64,000 bases of DNA from AC-32 sp963719275 (GTDB taxonomy: Bacteria > Actinomycetota > Thermoleophilia > Gaiellales > Gaiellaceae): NCBI GenBank assembly GCA_963719275.1, contig CAVRBT010000006.1:313074-377073 (forward strand). Direction: 5' to 3'. Made by a program: the position numbers and the translations under genes. This document shows positions 7,943 to 15,854 of this stretch, one piece after another; the stretch's first letter is position 1, and each line of letters begins with the position of its first letter. The notes beneath the pieces are model-generated. The model did not search any database, had not been told where the DNA came from, and saw nothing but the letters and a program-made list of their open reading frames with translations.

Positions 7943-8364
7943 ACACCACCGTCACCACCCCGAACGAGCTCGAGATCCGCGTCGAGCGGGTCTTCGACGC
8001 ACCGCGCACACACGTCTACTCCGTCTGGACGAATCCGGAGCTGATCCCCGAATGGTGGGGCGACGGCACCGTCGTCGAGGAGATGGACGTCCGTCCCGGC
8101 GGCACCTACCGGTTCCGAACCGCCTTCGGCGTCGTCGAGGGCGAGTTCCGCGAGGTCGAGCCACCCGAGCGCCTCGTGCAGACGTTCCAGAACCACCTGC
8201 AGACGCTCGAGTTCGAGGATCTCGGTGAGCAGACGAAGCTGACGCAGACGATGCGCTTCGAGACGACCGAGCAGCGGGACACCACGATGCAGTACGGCGT
8301 CGAGGAGGGCGCGAAGGCGGGCTTCGCGCGCGTCGACGCGCTGCTGGAGAAGATCGCGGCGTAA
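7939..8364 (+). CDS. SRPBCC (AHSA1-like) domain protein
   Basis: A 141-residue START-like/AHSA1 fold protein with a hydrophobic ligand cavity. Motifs: RVFDAPRTHVYSVWTNPELIPEWWG at the N-terminus (key VW...WWG pattern), DVRPGGTYRF in the middle, and a C-terminal helix EEGAKAGFARVDALLEKI. It is translationally coupled to the ArsR repressor. The pair is a common toxin-antitoxin-unrelated small-molecule response module in actinobacteria; the ligand is unknown. Confidence 0.9.
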   Translation: MNTTVTTPNELEIRVERVFDAPRTHVYSVWTNPELIPEWWGDGTVVEEMDVRPGGTYRFRTAFGVVEGEFREVEPPERLVQTFQNHLQTLEFEDLGEQTKLTQTMRFETTEQRDTTMQYGVEEGAKAGFARVDALLEKIAA

Positions 8365-8407
8365 GGCAAGCCAGCGCAATGGGACGGCACAAGAGCAAAG
8401 GAGCGGC

Positions 8408-8659
8408 ATGACGAAGAGTTCCGCGCAGCAGGACGAGTCTCCAGCTCAGCTGATTGAGGCACGGATCGAAGAACTGGGCGACTGGCGGGGCGAGACCCTC
8501 TCCAGCCTTCGCGCCCTGATCAAACAGGCCGACCCCGACGTGGTCGAGGAGCGGAAGTGGAGAAAGGCCACTAATCCCAGGGTTCCGGTGCGTGGACGAA
8601 AGGGTGATGGCCTCCCGCGGGGAGGCCATCACTCTGTTGGGTCGCGGTCAGGTGGTTGA
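8408..8659 (+). pseudogene. Truncated DUF1801-family gene
   Basis: A good Shine-Dalgarno (AAAGGAG) precedes an ATG. The first ~58 residues match the DUF1801 pattern (IEARIEELGDWRGETLSSLR, then DVVEERKWRKATNP). Family members continue for another ~60 residues after WRKPSNPGVPVW; here the reading frame runs into Arg/Gly-rich sequence and straight through a terminator hairpin. The 3' half has been lost, so the product is probably non-functional. Confidence 0.65.
8604..8632. terminator. Bidirectional terminator hairpin
   Basis: GTGATGGCCTCCC-GCG-GGGAGGCCATCAC: a perfect 13-bp stem with a 3-nt loop between the plus-strand SRPBCC cluster and the convergent subtilisin gene. No strong T-run follows on either side. 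Confidence 0.75.
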
Positions 8660-8664
8660 GCGCG

Positions 8665-10362
8665 TTACGGGAGCTCGCCCCACGCGGGTGGCGCGGTCAC
8701 GGCGGCGAGCGCATCGACGATGCCGGATCCGTAGAAGCCGTTGAAGTTGGGTTCTCCCTCGCAGAACGCGTTGAACTCCGGCGGCCTGCCTTCATTGGCG
8801 TAGCTGAACAACCTTGGCTCGGGACACGCGTGCTCGGCCGCCGTGCGGAGGAGCAGGCTCTCGACCTTCGCCGGTTCCAGTCGCACGCCGGGGTGTGACG
8901 GGTCGTGCTTGCCGAACCGGCTCACGATCAGCGCGGCGACGCCCACGGCGTGTGGCGAGGACATCGACGTGCCCTGGAGGTACTGGTAGTAGCCGCATAC
9001 ACCGGCGGCGTTGCAGTCCCTGATCGTGCCCGCCGCGACGCCCGCCGGCGTCACGTTGCCCGCCGCGTCGACTCGACCCAGCTGCTGCAGGACTGTCTTG
9101 GGGTAGCTGGACAGGACCTGGTTGGCGTTCTGGCGGAACTGCGGCGTGCCGAAGAAGTCCCGGAAGTAGCCGCCCGGAGCCGACACGGAGATCTGCTCCA
9201 CGCCGTAGTTGGAGTAGTCGGCCTTGGTCGTCGAGGGGCCGAGCGCCGAGACGCCGATCACATGCGGACCCTCGACCGGGAGGTCAATGCAGGTCGCGTT
9301 GTCGATCGGGCGGGGATACGTCGTGCCGGGTGGGTAGTCCGGGCTGCTGAGGTCAGTCCGCGGGTGCCCGAGGTCCTCGTGGTTGTTGCCAAGCGAGCCG
9401 ACGAGTGTGACTCGGTGATCGTGGGCGTAGTTCAGCGCCCGGTTGACCGCCGCGATGATGGCACGCTGCTCGGCCTGGGCCGCTGGTGAGTCGGCCGGGT
9501 TGGCCGTGCAGTTGTAGAGCCAGGGGTCGATGTAGAACGACATGTTGACTACGTCGATTCCGTTGTCGGCGGCGTACGTCAACGAGTTGACGACCGGCTC
9601 GAGGAACAGGAACCCGGAGTCCTGGCCGCCCTTGATCTCGACCAGTGTCACCTTGGGGGCGACACCCTCCACGCCGAGCCCGTTCGCGGCCGCGGCGACG
9701 ATGCCCGCGACGTGCGAACCGTGGCCGTTGTCGTCCTCACCCACCGGGTCGAGACAGCTCGGCACCTCACACGGCCCGTCGATGTCCGGTTTGTCGGGTG
9801 CGAAGTTGCGGGACAGCGCCAGATCGAGGTTCGGGGCGAGGTCCGGGTGACTCGCGTCGATGCCGCTGTCGATGATGCCGACCGTGACGCCCGGGCTGCC
9901 CATCTGTTTCGCGTGAGCGGCGTCGGCGTGCACCATGGCCATGTTCCATTGCAGACTTTCGAGCGGCTCGGCACCGACCGCCGCTGCGGGCGTGCCGTTT
10001 CCACCGGCTGCCGCCGCGGCACCCTCTTCCTCGACCGCGTCACGAGTAACGGCGGCGTCCGGTACCTGCCCGATGGCACGGTCAGCGGCCGCGCCGATCA
10101 GTTCCGGCGCGTCGATCGCGGCCTGGGCGAAGGCGCTCGTCGCCCGCACCGAGAACATGCCGACGTCGTCGTTGCGGGAAACGATCGTCCCGCCGGCCCG
10201 AGTGATCGCGGCGGCCGCGGCATCGGAGCTGACCCCGTCCTCCGCGACAACCGCGTACTTGATCTGCTCTCCGGTCGCCGACGCGCTCGAGACCGCGAAG
10301 GCGAGAACGGCCAGGATCGTCAAACCGCCGAACACGGCCGTGCTTATCCGTCTTGCCAGCAT
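8665..10362 (-). CDS. Secreted S8 subtilisin-like serine peptidase
   Basis: 565-residue secreted protease. An N-terminal signal peptide (LTILAVLAFAVSSASA, cleavage near residue 30) is followed by a ~100-residue propeptide-like region. The catalytic triad is visible: Asp165 in GIIDSGID, His214 in NGHGSHVAG and Ser466 in GTSMSSPHA, with oxyanion Asn in GSLGNN. Four cysteines in the catalytic domain could form disulfides. No C-terminal anchor is seen, so it is likely released. It is transcribed alone, convergent to the ArsR cluster. Confidence 0.95.
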   Translation of the reverse strand: MLARRISTAVFGGLTILAVLAFAVSSASATGEQIKYAVVAEDGVSSDAAAAAITRAGGTIVSRNDDVGMFSVRATSAFAQAAIDAPELIGAAADRAIGQVPDAAVTRDAVEEEGAAAAAGGNGTPAAAVGAEPLESLQWNMAMVHADAAHAKQMGSPGVTVGIIDSGIDASHPDLAPNLDLALSRNFAPDKPDIDGPCEVPSCLDPVGEDDNGHGSHVAGIVAAAANGLGVEGVAPKVTLVEIKGGQDSGFLFLEPVVNSLTYAADNGIDVVNMSFYIDPWLYNCTANPADSPAAQAEQRAIIAAVNRALNYAHDHRVTLVGSLGNNHEDLGHPRTDLSSPDYPPGTTYPRPIDNATCIDLPVEGPHVIGVSALGPSTTKADYSNYGVEQISVSAPGGYFRDFFGTPQFRQNANQVLSSYPKTVLQQLGRVDAAGNVTPAGVAAGTIRDCNAAGVCGYYQYLQGTSMSSPHAVGVAALIVSRFGKHDPSHPGVRLEPAKVESLLLRTAAEHACPEPRLFSYANEGRPPEFNAFCEGEPNFNGFYGSGIVDALAAVTAPPAWGELP

Positions 10363-10498
10363 AGGTACCTCCCCTATTGAGGTCGCGACTATGACACAGC
10401 CCGGACGCAGTTATGTCAGCTTGTGCGAGTTGAAACTTTTTGTCCGAAAGTCGAAATCACCTTCGGCACAAGCCGCCGCCCGCCCGCCCGCCCGCCGG

Positions 10499-10615
10499 CT
10501 AGTTGCATCAGCGGGATTTGCTCGCGCCATCACGGTTTGCCGACCTGGCACAGGCGCTAGTTGCATGAGCTGACCCAAACTTCCGGGCCCTGGCACCCAC
10601 GTCTACTGCAACTAC
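10499..10615. repeat. Short AGTTGCA-type repeats at the left edge of the accessory block
   Basis: The 375-bp gap between the subtilisin and the next gene holds CTAGTTGCATCAGC (10499-10512), CTAGTTGCATGAGC (10557-10570, same orientation) and CTACTGCAACTAC (10603-10615, opposite orientation). Related copies recur at 24024-24172. The gap also has a CGCC simple repeat (about 10478-10496) and no convincing ORF. Confidence 0.6.
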
Positions 10616-10737
10616 CCGCGCGAGCCGCGTAACCATGCGGGTTTACGCCGGCGCCTGCCACCCAAGGGGTTGAACGGGGTGGGCCTGGTGTAAATGCAGC
10701 AGGGCACGCGGCAACCTAGCGTCCGGGCGTGGCTTCG

Positions 10738-11379
10738 CTAGCTGCCGAGCTCGAGATTCGTATCGACAGACACCTCGTCCGCAAGGGCCGCGACTGCGGG
10801 CGCGTCGATGTCCGCGATGACAGGCTTCCTCCCGGCGGCGACCGTATCCGACCCATCACGCAGGAGATCACGCACGCGGACACCTCCCGCTGTTTGCTTG
10901 CGCTTCTGCACGCGCTTGCCAAGCAAACGTCGACTCCAGAGGGCGCGGATTGCAGCCTCGGTGACTTGCTGGTCGTTCAGCCACCAGTCGCCCGTGCCGT
11001 CCGGCCACTCGACGGCCGGACCGTCCTCGCGGTGTCGGCGACCTTCCAGCCACCACTCGCGTGTGCCGTTCGCAAGCTCAATCGCGGGCCCGTCCTCGCG
11101 GTGGCGCTGGCCCTTCCGGCACCACGTGCGCGAGCCGTCCGCCTGCTCGAACGCCGGCCCGTCCTCACGGTGGGGTTCCCCGTTCACGAGCCACTGGCGC
11201 GAGCCGTCAGTCCACTCGACCGCCGGCCCGTCCTCACGGTGAAGCTGACCATTCAGCCACCACTGGCGCGGGCCGTCAGTCCACTCGACCGCCGGGCCCC
11301 CCTCGCGATGGAGCTTGCCGTTGAGGCGGTACTCGACACAGTCTTCCAACTCGATGCGCTCAGGCTGCAGGTCGCTCAT
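10738..11379 (-). CDS. Tandem-repeat protein with HREDGPA units (MORN-like)
   Basis: 213-residue protein. Residues ~12-125 are five tandem 23-residue units of consensus W-L-N-G-x-x-HREDGPAVEW-x-DG-x-R-x-W, resembling beta-hairpin MORN-type repeats. The remaining ~85 residues are helical with basic KRVQKRKQ. No enzyme motif, signal peptide or membrane span. Proteins with HREDGPA repeats occur sporadically in phages and bacteria without known function. It is divergent from the next gene and lies at the edge of the accessory block. Confidence 0.75.
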   Translation of the reverse strand: MSDLQPERIELEDCVEYRLNGKLHREGGPAVEWTDGPRQWWLNGQLHREDGPAVEWTDGSRQWLVNGEPHREDGPAFEQADGSRTWCRKGQRHREDGPAIELANGTREWWLEGRRHREDGPAVEWPDGTGDWWLNDQQVTEAAIRALWSRRLLGKRVQKRKQTAGGVRVRDLLRDGSDTVAAGRKPVIADIDAPAVAALADEVSVDTNLELGS

Positions 11380-11498
11380 GTGCCTCTCCGAGGTGGCGAA
11401 TGGACTTCTGTCGCGCCGATGCTCTGCCCGGCAACGTACCGCGCCTCCGATGACAACACGGGCGCTGCATCACGCACGACTGTGGAGGTCGCGGCCGC

Positions 11499-12668
11499 AT
11501 GAACGTCCAGCCACCCGCAAGCCCCGACCCGCGTCCACTGCCGCCCGGTGACCGGGAGCGTTTCTCCGATCCGGCCGCGGAGCCCGTCTACGCCGCGATC
11601 AAGTCGCTCGACCTCGCCAGCCAGCACGAGATGTTGCGGGCGCTTCACGTCAAGCTGCACGCAGAGGACGTCGCCGTCGAAGGCTCGCAACCGACGCGCG
11701 TGGGTCTCGCGCTGACAGCCCTGAACCACGCGGCTCGCGACCTCAGCCACCCGCCGTCGGTCGAGGAATACCGTCGGCTCTACCGCGAGGGGATGCGCGA
11801 GGCCGGCTGGCCGGATGATCGCTGCGTCCGGCGCTGGCTGGGCGCCGGCTCCTGGAACGACGCACTGCGGCGCGCCCACCTCGAGCCGAAGCCTGACGGC
11901 GACGTGGTCGTCTTCCAGCACGGCCACTTCTACACCGTCGATGAGCTCGCGGCGGCGCTGCGCGGGTGCGCCGAAGACCTCGGGCACCCGCCGACCTATC
12001 CCGAGTACATCGCCTGGGTTCACCGCCCAGACGTGCGACGCCGGGCTGGCCGGCGGCCGGCGAGCATGGGCGTCTTCACGCGCCTGTGCGGAGGCTTCCT
12101 CGTTGCCTTGCGAGTCGCGGGCCTGCTGCCAGGCGATCCCTCGCACGCGATCGTCTCTTCGATCGGCCTGCGCCGTGCCGAGTACCGCATCTCCGACGAC
12201 TCGCTGAAGGCGGGTATCTGCGAGGTCGCCCGCCGGCTTGGCCGCTCGCCCCGGGTCGAGGAGTACCTGCGCGAGCGCCGGCTGATCTACGAAGAGACGC
12301 TGGCCGAAGGCCGGCCACGCACGATCGCCTCCTACGGCACGCTCAACCGGCGATTCGGCGGCGAGTGGGACTCGATCCTCACCTGGGCCGGGCTCGAGCC
12401 GCTCGGCGGGCGCGCCACAGGGCGGCGAGAGCCGAAGGGGCCGAAGAGCCCACGCGTGACCAAGGACGTGATCCGGCGTGTGCTGCGCGAGGCCTATGCG
12501 GCTGAGGGCGATCCGTTCACCGTCGACGCCTATAGGCACTGGCGGGCCGAGCAGCTCGAAGGCCTCGGCCGCTGGCAGCGCGAGCGATACCCCAGCTACC
12601 ACACGATCTGGTCGCGCTATGGCACCTGGGACGCCGCCTGCATTGATGCACTCGGCGACGATTTGTAG
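11499..12668 (+). CDS. Protein of homing-endonuclease-associated repeats, no nuclease domain
   Basis: 389 residues containing about four copies of the HNH-associated repeat: a helix with LGHPPTxxEY or LGRSPRVEEY, a variable helix, then F/YG-x-W-x-x-A/I-L-x-x-AGL. Examples are GSWNDALRRAHLEP, GGFLVALRVAGLLP and GGEWDSILTWAGLEP. In the family this helix-turn-helix-like unit contacts DNA in phage and homing endonucleases, but no HNH, GIY-YIG or LAGLIDADG catalytic motif is present. It may be a sequence-specific DNA-binding protein. A related gene follows 15 bp downstream. Confidence 0.75.
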   Translation: MNVQPPASPDPRPLPPGDRERFSDPAAEPVYAAIKSLDLASQHEMLRALHVKLHAEDVAVEGSQPTRVGLALTALNHAARDLSHPPSVEEYRRLYREGMREAGWPDDRCVRRWLGAGSWNDALRRAHLEPKPDGDVVVFQHGHFYTVDELAAALRGCAEDLGHPPTYPEYIAWVHRPDVRRRAGRRPASMGVFTRLCGGFLVALRVAGLLPGDPSHAIVSSIGLRRAEYRISDDSLKAGICEVARRLGRSPRVEEYLRERRLIYEETLAEGRPRTIASYGTLNRRFGGEWDSILTWAGLEPLGGRATGRREPKGPKSPRVTKDVIRRVLREAYAAEGDPFTVDAYRHWRAEQLEGLGRWQRERYPSYHTIWSRYGTWDAACIDALGDDL

Positions 12669-12683
12669 AGGTCATTCGCTGGG

Positions 12684-13370
12684 TTGAAGGATGCGCACAA
12701 GTCATCCAAGTCGGCGAGCGGTATCGAGGCGATGCTCGATGTGCTCGAGCCAGCCGGCATGCGCGAGCTCGAGCTCTGGCTCCAAGCCGACTTGGCAGAC
12801 GACATGACCGCGGCCGACGGTCGTGCCACCGAGCTCGGCGCGCTCGCTTCGATGCTGAATACGCTCGCCCCACTCCCGGGCTGGACCTACCCGACGATCA
12901 AGCAAGCCGAGTACGACAGGCGCCGGCCGCGGCACGCGAGGACCGGGCCGATGCTTGCGCAGAAGTTCGGCGGCTGGAGACGCGCGTGCAGGGCTGCGTA
13001 CGGATTGAGGCCGGACGGGCGCAGGCTCGGTCCCGGTCATGCCTGGCCGTCTGCCGCCCGCGGCAAGCCGAGAGTCTCTAGTTATACGCGCGAGGAAGTA
13101 CTCCGGTCAGTGCGACAGTGCGGACTCGAACTTGGCTGCCGCCCGAGCTCGACGACGTACATGCACTGGTCAGCGACCAAGCGTCGACTCGCGCGCGAGC
13201 GCGGCATGACGGTTCGCATCCCGAGCATCGGCGCGGTCTACAGGCACTTCCTTCCCGGCGGGCGCATGCGCTGGAAGCGCGTGCTTGCAGCGGCTGCCCT
13301 GAGCGACCAAGAGCTGCGGGAGGCGCAGGCTCGGAAGCATTCGCCCGCGGATGCGGTACGTAGAACTTGA
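12684..13370 (+). CDS. Second homing-endonuclease-associated-repeat protein
   Basis: 228-residue basic protein with at least two repeats of the same type as the upstream gene (FGGWRRACRAAYGLRP; LGCRPSSTTYMHW with a distant RWKRVLAAA). The TTG at 12684 is weakly supported; an ATG at 12732 (MLDVLEPAGM) is an alternative. No catalytic motif. Tandem arrangement and strand suggest cotranscription and perhaps joint DNA binding. Function unknown. Confidence 0.6.
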   Translation: MKDAHKSSKSASGIEAMLDVLEPAGMRELELWLQADLADDMTAADGRATELGALASMLNTLAPLPGWTYPTIKQAEYDRRRPRHARTGPMLAQKFGGWRRACRAAYGLRPDGRRLGPGHAWPSAARGKPRVSSYTREEVLRSVRQCGLELGCRPSSTTYMHWSATKRRLARERGMTVRIPSIGAVYRHFLPGGRMRWKRVLAAAALSDQELREAQARKHSPADAVRRT

Positions 13371-13424
13371 CGTGCGGGAGGGCACGTGACTACACTGTGC
13401 ATACCGTAAGCAACGGAGGATACC

Positions 13425-13748
13425 TTGCCCAAGCCCAACACCAAGGAACAGGAAGGCCGCCAGGCCCGGACACGGGGTGTGTCGCTTGCGCCCGCGGAAG
13501 CATCTCTGACCCAGGAGTTCGAGGAGCTGACCGGCATGGGGTTCACCGACCAGGTGCGTCAGTCCCTGCTCGCGAAGCTGCCCGCAGCAGTCGCGCTGAT
13601 CAAGGACATGCGCGCGGCAGGCATGGAGCCTGGTAGCCCGCTTGTCGTCGACCAGGTCGTCTACGCCGAGACGGCTGACGAGCGCCGCGAGCTCTACGAG
13701 GACACGTACGAGCCGGTCGAAGCACGCGAGGAAGTCGGCGTCGGCTGA
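13425..13748 (+). CDS. Small acidic protein, unknown function
   Basis: 107-residue product from a TTG with a strong GGAGGA ribosome binding site 4 nt upstream, which fixes the start. The N-terminus is basic (MPKPNTKEQEGRQARTRG); the remainder is helical and ends very acidic (YEDTYEPVEAREEVGVG). No recognised domain. It lies 23 bp before another unknown gene, probably the same transcript. Confidence 0.65.
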   Translation: MPKPNTKEQEGRQARTRGVSLAPAEASLTQEFEELTGMGFTDQVRQSLLAKLPAAVALIKDMRAAGMEPGSPLVVDQVVYAETADERRELYEDTYEPVEAREEVGVG

Positions 13749-13771
13749 GCCGGCAATAGCCGGTGTAGCCG

Positions 13772-14377
13772 ATGGGATCGTGGTACCCCAACAGGGATAG
13801 CTACTTCGCGGACCTGACGCCGGAGCGTGTCGTCTTTCAGGGCGACATCTTCCGCGGCGTTCCCACCGTCTTCGTCGGACATCCGGCTGCCCGCGAGGCG
13901 GCATTCGCGATGGAGGCGGCGCCAACGCCGGACGCAGCCGAACGCCCACTCCGCCCGGAAGACATCAGGGGATCGACGGCGATCCGTGGGTCCTACACGA
14001 TCCTGCTCCCACACCCGTGCGACTTCTCGGCAGGTGAGAAGGGAGCAACCCACACGGTGCGCCAGGTCGCGCGGCTCGAACTGATCCGCAATCGCTTTGG
14101 CTGGAAGGACGTCAATAGCGGCCGCGTGCACCACGCGATCTGGGTACCTGCCTGGGACTCGGATGACGTCAACAGCGACTGGTACGTCGACGTGCGTTCA
14201 GCCACTCCAGTCGACGCCGCCTACCTCAACCCGGCGAGGCGCGTCGCCGCACTCAGCGGGCCAGCGTGGATCGCGCTGATGCGGCGGTTGGCCTTCTTCT
14301 ACTCCCGCTCCACGATCGACGAAAGCCAGCTCGCCCTCGAACAGGGCTACCAGCATCCAGACTACGAGCACCTGTAA
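13772..14377 (+). CDS. Unknown protein, F-x-GDIF motif family
   Basis: 201 residues starting MGSWYPNRDSYF. A pattern ERVVFQGDIFRGVPTVFVG followed by a SYTILLPHPCDF segment recalls a loosely conserved actinobacterial accessory-gene family, but I cannot name it. One Cys-x-Asp (HPCDF) and several His residues might bind metal. No signal or membrane segment. It is convergent with the CD-NTase gene 44 bp away and sits inside the defence-like block. Confidence 0.6.
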   Translation: MGSWYPNRDSYFADLTPERVVFQGDIFRGVPTVFVGHPAAREAAFAMEAAPTPDAAERPLRPEDIRGSTAIRGSYTILLPHPCDFSAGEKGATHTVRQVARLELIRNRFGWKDVNSGRVHHAIWVPAWDSDDVNSDWYVDVRSATPVDAAYLNPARRVAALSGPAWIALMRRLAFFYSRSTIDESQLALEQGYQHPDYEHL

Positions 14378-14421
14378 GCGACAGGGCGCCAGCGGCTGAG
14401 TGCGGTCCTGCGCGTCTCCGT

Positions 14422-15291
14422 CTAGCCGTAGGTCGGGAACTCGTCCCCGTAGACGATCCGCCACTGCCGCATGGCTTCGGCGGGGTTTCGGCGGTTGTTC
14501 GCATCGAGTGCGCGGCGAGAGTGATCAAGCGCCATCGCGAAGCTCTGGAGGACGGCTTGTTCCTGCGACCAAGTCAGCCGGGCCGCGAGATCACCGCTGT
14601 GTCCGGCCGGATCGCCCACGTGCAGGTGCTGGGGCGCGTACTGGAAGAAGATCGTGGTCGCCTCGGCCATCTGGCCGTTCAGGCTGCGAAACGCGGCTTG
14701 CACGATCATCTCGAGATGGAATGCTCGGAGCCGGTTGCTGTGCACACGGTTCCACCGCTTAAGCATTCGCGTTAGCGCCTTGAGGTGACTGCCGAGCTCC
14801 TGGTTCCTGCGGTTCAGGAAATCGTTGTGGGCGTCCGGATCAGTCGCGATCCAGGTGCCGTCGCCGGCGGGCAGCAGATAGCCGCCGCCGCTGCGCACGA
14901 ACACCGGTGCGATGTCGACGTGTGGCGTCTGCTTGTAGAACAGCCGAACGGCCTGGCCACGTGCGCCCACCACCTCCACGAGGTATCCGGCAAGCCCGTC
15001 GCGAACCCGGTAGAGGAACTTCCGCGAGTCGTACTGGTACGCCGCCCAGACCTGCCGATGATCGAACACCGCCATCACGTCGACGTCGTCGATCGGGCGG
15101 ATGATCGTATTGCGGCTAGCCGAGCCGATCACCTTCGTCCGCAACAACGGCATGTTCGAGCCAGCCCCGAACGACTGCGCGAGATAGCCGTGCACGTTCT
15201 CGCGCCGGCCGGCGATCGTCTGCATCTGAGCCGTCGTCGGGCGAATCTTCGCGTCGAACTCGCTGAACGCCTGCGTAACGGAGAGCGCCAC
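14422..15291 (-). CDS. SMODS/CD-NTase-type nucleotidyltransferase (CBASS synthase-like)
   Basis: CD-NTases make cyclic oligonucleotide alarms on phage infection. The GTG at 15291 shares a base with the SLATT stop (TAGTG), giving 289 residues. The Pol-beta active site is intact: GSASRNT (Gly56-Ser57), then Asp69 and Asp71 in IDDVDVM, and third carboxylate Asp126 in HVDIAPVF. The later KRWNRVHSNRLRAFHLE helix is typical of SMODS proteins. Coupling to a SLATT gene gives the two-gene CBASS layout. Product nucleotide unknown. The 23-codon upstream extension is rejected. Confidence 0.85.
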   Translation of the reverse strand: MALSVTQAFSEFDAKIRPTTAQMQTIAGRRENVHGYLAQSFGAGSNMPLLRTKVIGSASRNTIIRPIDDVDVMAVFDHRQVWAAYQYDSRKFLYRVRDGLAGYLVEVVGARGQAVRLFYKQTPHVDIAPVFVRSGGGYLLPAGDGTWIATDPDAHNDFLNRRNQELGSHLKALTRMLKRWNRVHSNRLRAFHLEMIVQAAFRSLNGQMAEATTIFFQYAPQHLHVGDPAGHSGDLAARLTWSQEQAVLQSFAMALDHSRRALDANNRRNPAEAMRQWRIVYGDEFPTYG

Positions 15292-15794
15292 TACGCCTTG
15301 TCCACCTCGTAGGTGGTGCCGCCGCGCTCGACATTCTTGCGACCGCGCCAGAACGCCCAACGCGACGGGATCGGCGCCGACTGGTTGGTCTCGTCCTGGC
15401 GTCGGCCCAGATCGTCCAGCTGAGCCCGGGCCGCCTCATGCGTCAGCTCGAAGAGGCCCACAGTGCGCAGGCGCCGTGCTGCACCGAGCAGCCCGAGATA
15501 GGCATTTGCGGCGGCGTGGGACTGCCGGGCCCGCTCCGAAGAGTTCAGCGTGAGCGCGAGCGCGGCAAACGCGGCAGCGCCCAGCGCAATCCCCGCGGCC
15601 GCGTCCTTGCCGACCAAACCAGCAAGCGCGGCACCACCCGAGACAGCAGCGAGCAGGGCCGCCGGCAGGCCCACTATGAGGTTCACGCTTTGCCACAGCT
15701 TCGCCTGGGCGAACTGCGACTGTGAGCTGAAGGTCGCCGACTCCTCGATCCGCCTTAGCTCGTCTTCGATTGCTGTTCGCTGATTGTCGTCCAT
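15291..15794 (-). CDS. SLATT-domain two-TM effector protein
   Basis: SLATT proteins are small membrane effectors proposed to form pores when their partner SMODS enzyme makes a cyclic nucleotide. This 167-residue protein (ATG at 15794 with GGGAGG 4 nt upstream) has an N-terminal helix (EDELRRIEESATFSSQSQFAQ), two membrane helices at ~37-58 and ~66-84, then the conserved ERARQSHAAANAYLGLL helix. The tail is Arg-rich. It is coupled to the CD-NTase gene and 60 bp after herA, with no clear terminator between them. Confidence 0.82.
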   Translation of the reverse strand: MDDNQRTAIEDELRRIEESATFSSQSQFAQAKLWQSVNLIVGLPAALLAAVSGGAALAGLVGKDAAAGIALGAAAFAALALTLNSSERARQSHAAANAYLGLLGAARRLRTVGLFELTHEAARAQLDDLGRRQDETNQSAPIPSRWAFWRGRKNVERGGTTYEVDKA

Positions 15795-15854
15795 CGTTCC
15801 TCCCGCCATCGCGCGTCTGGAGCGACGTTTTTCTCCCTCGTCTAGCCGTCGCCG

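Noticed and set aside
10478..10496. CGCC simple repeat
   Set aside because: Short low-complexity run, expected in this base composition; no phase-variable gene adjoins it.
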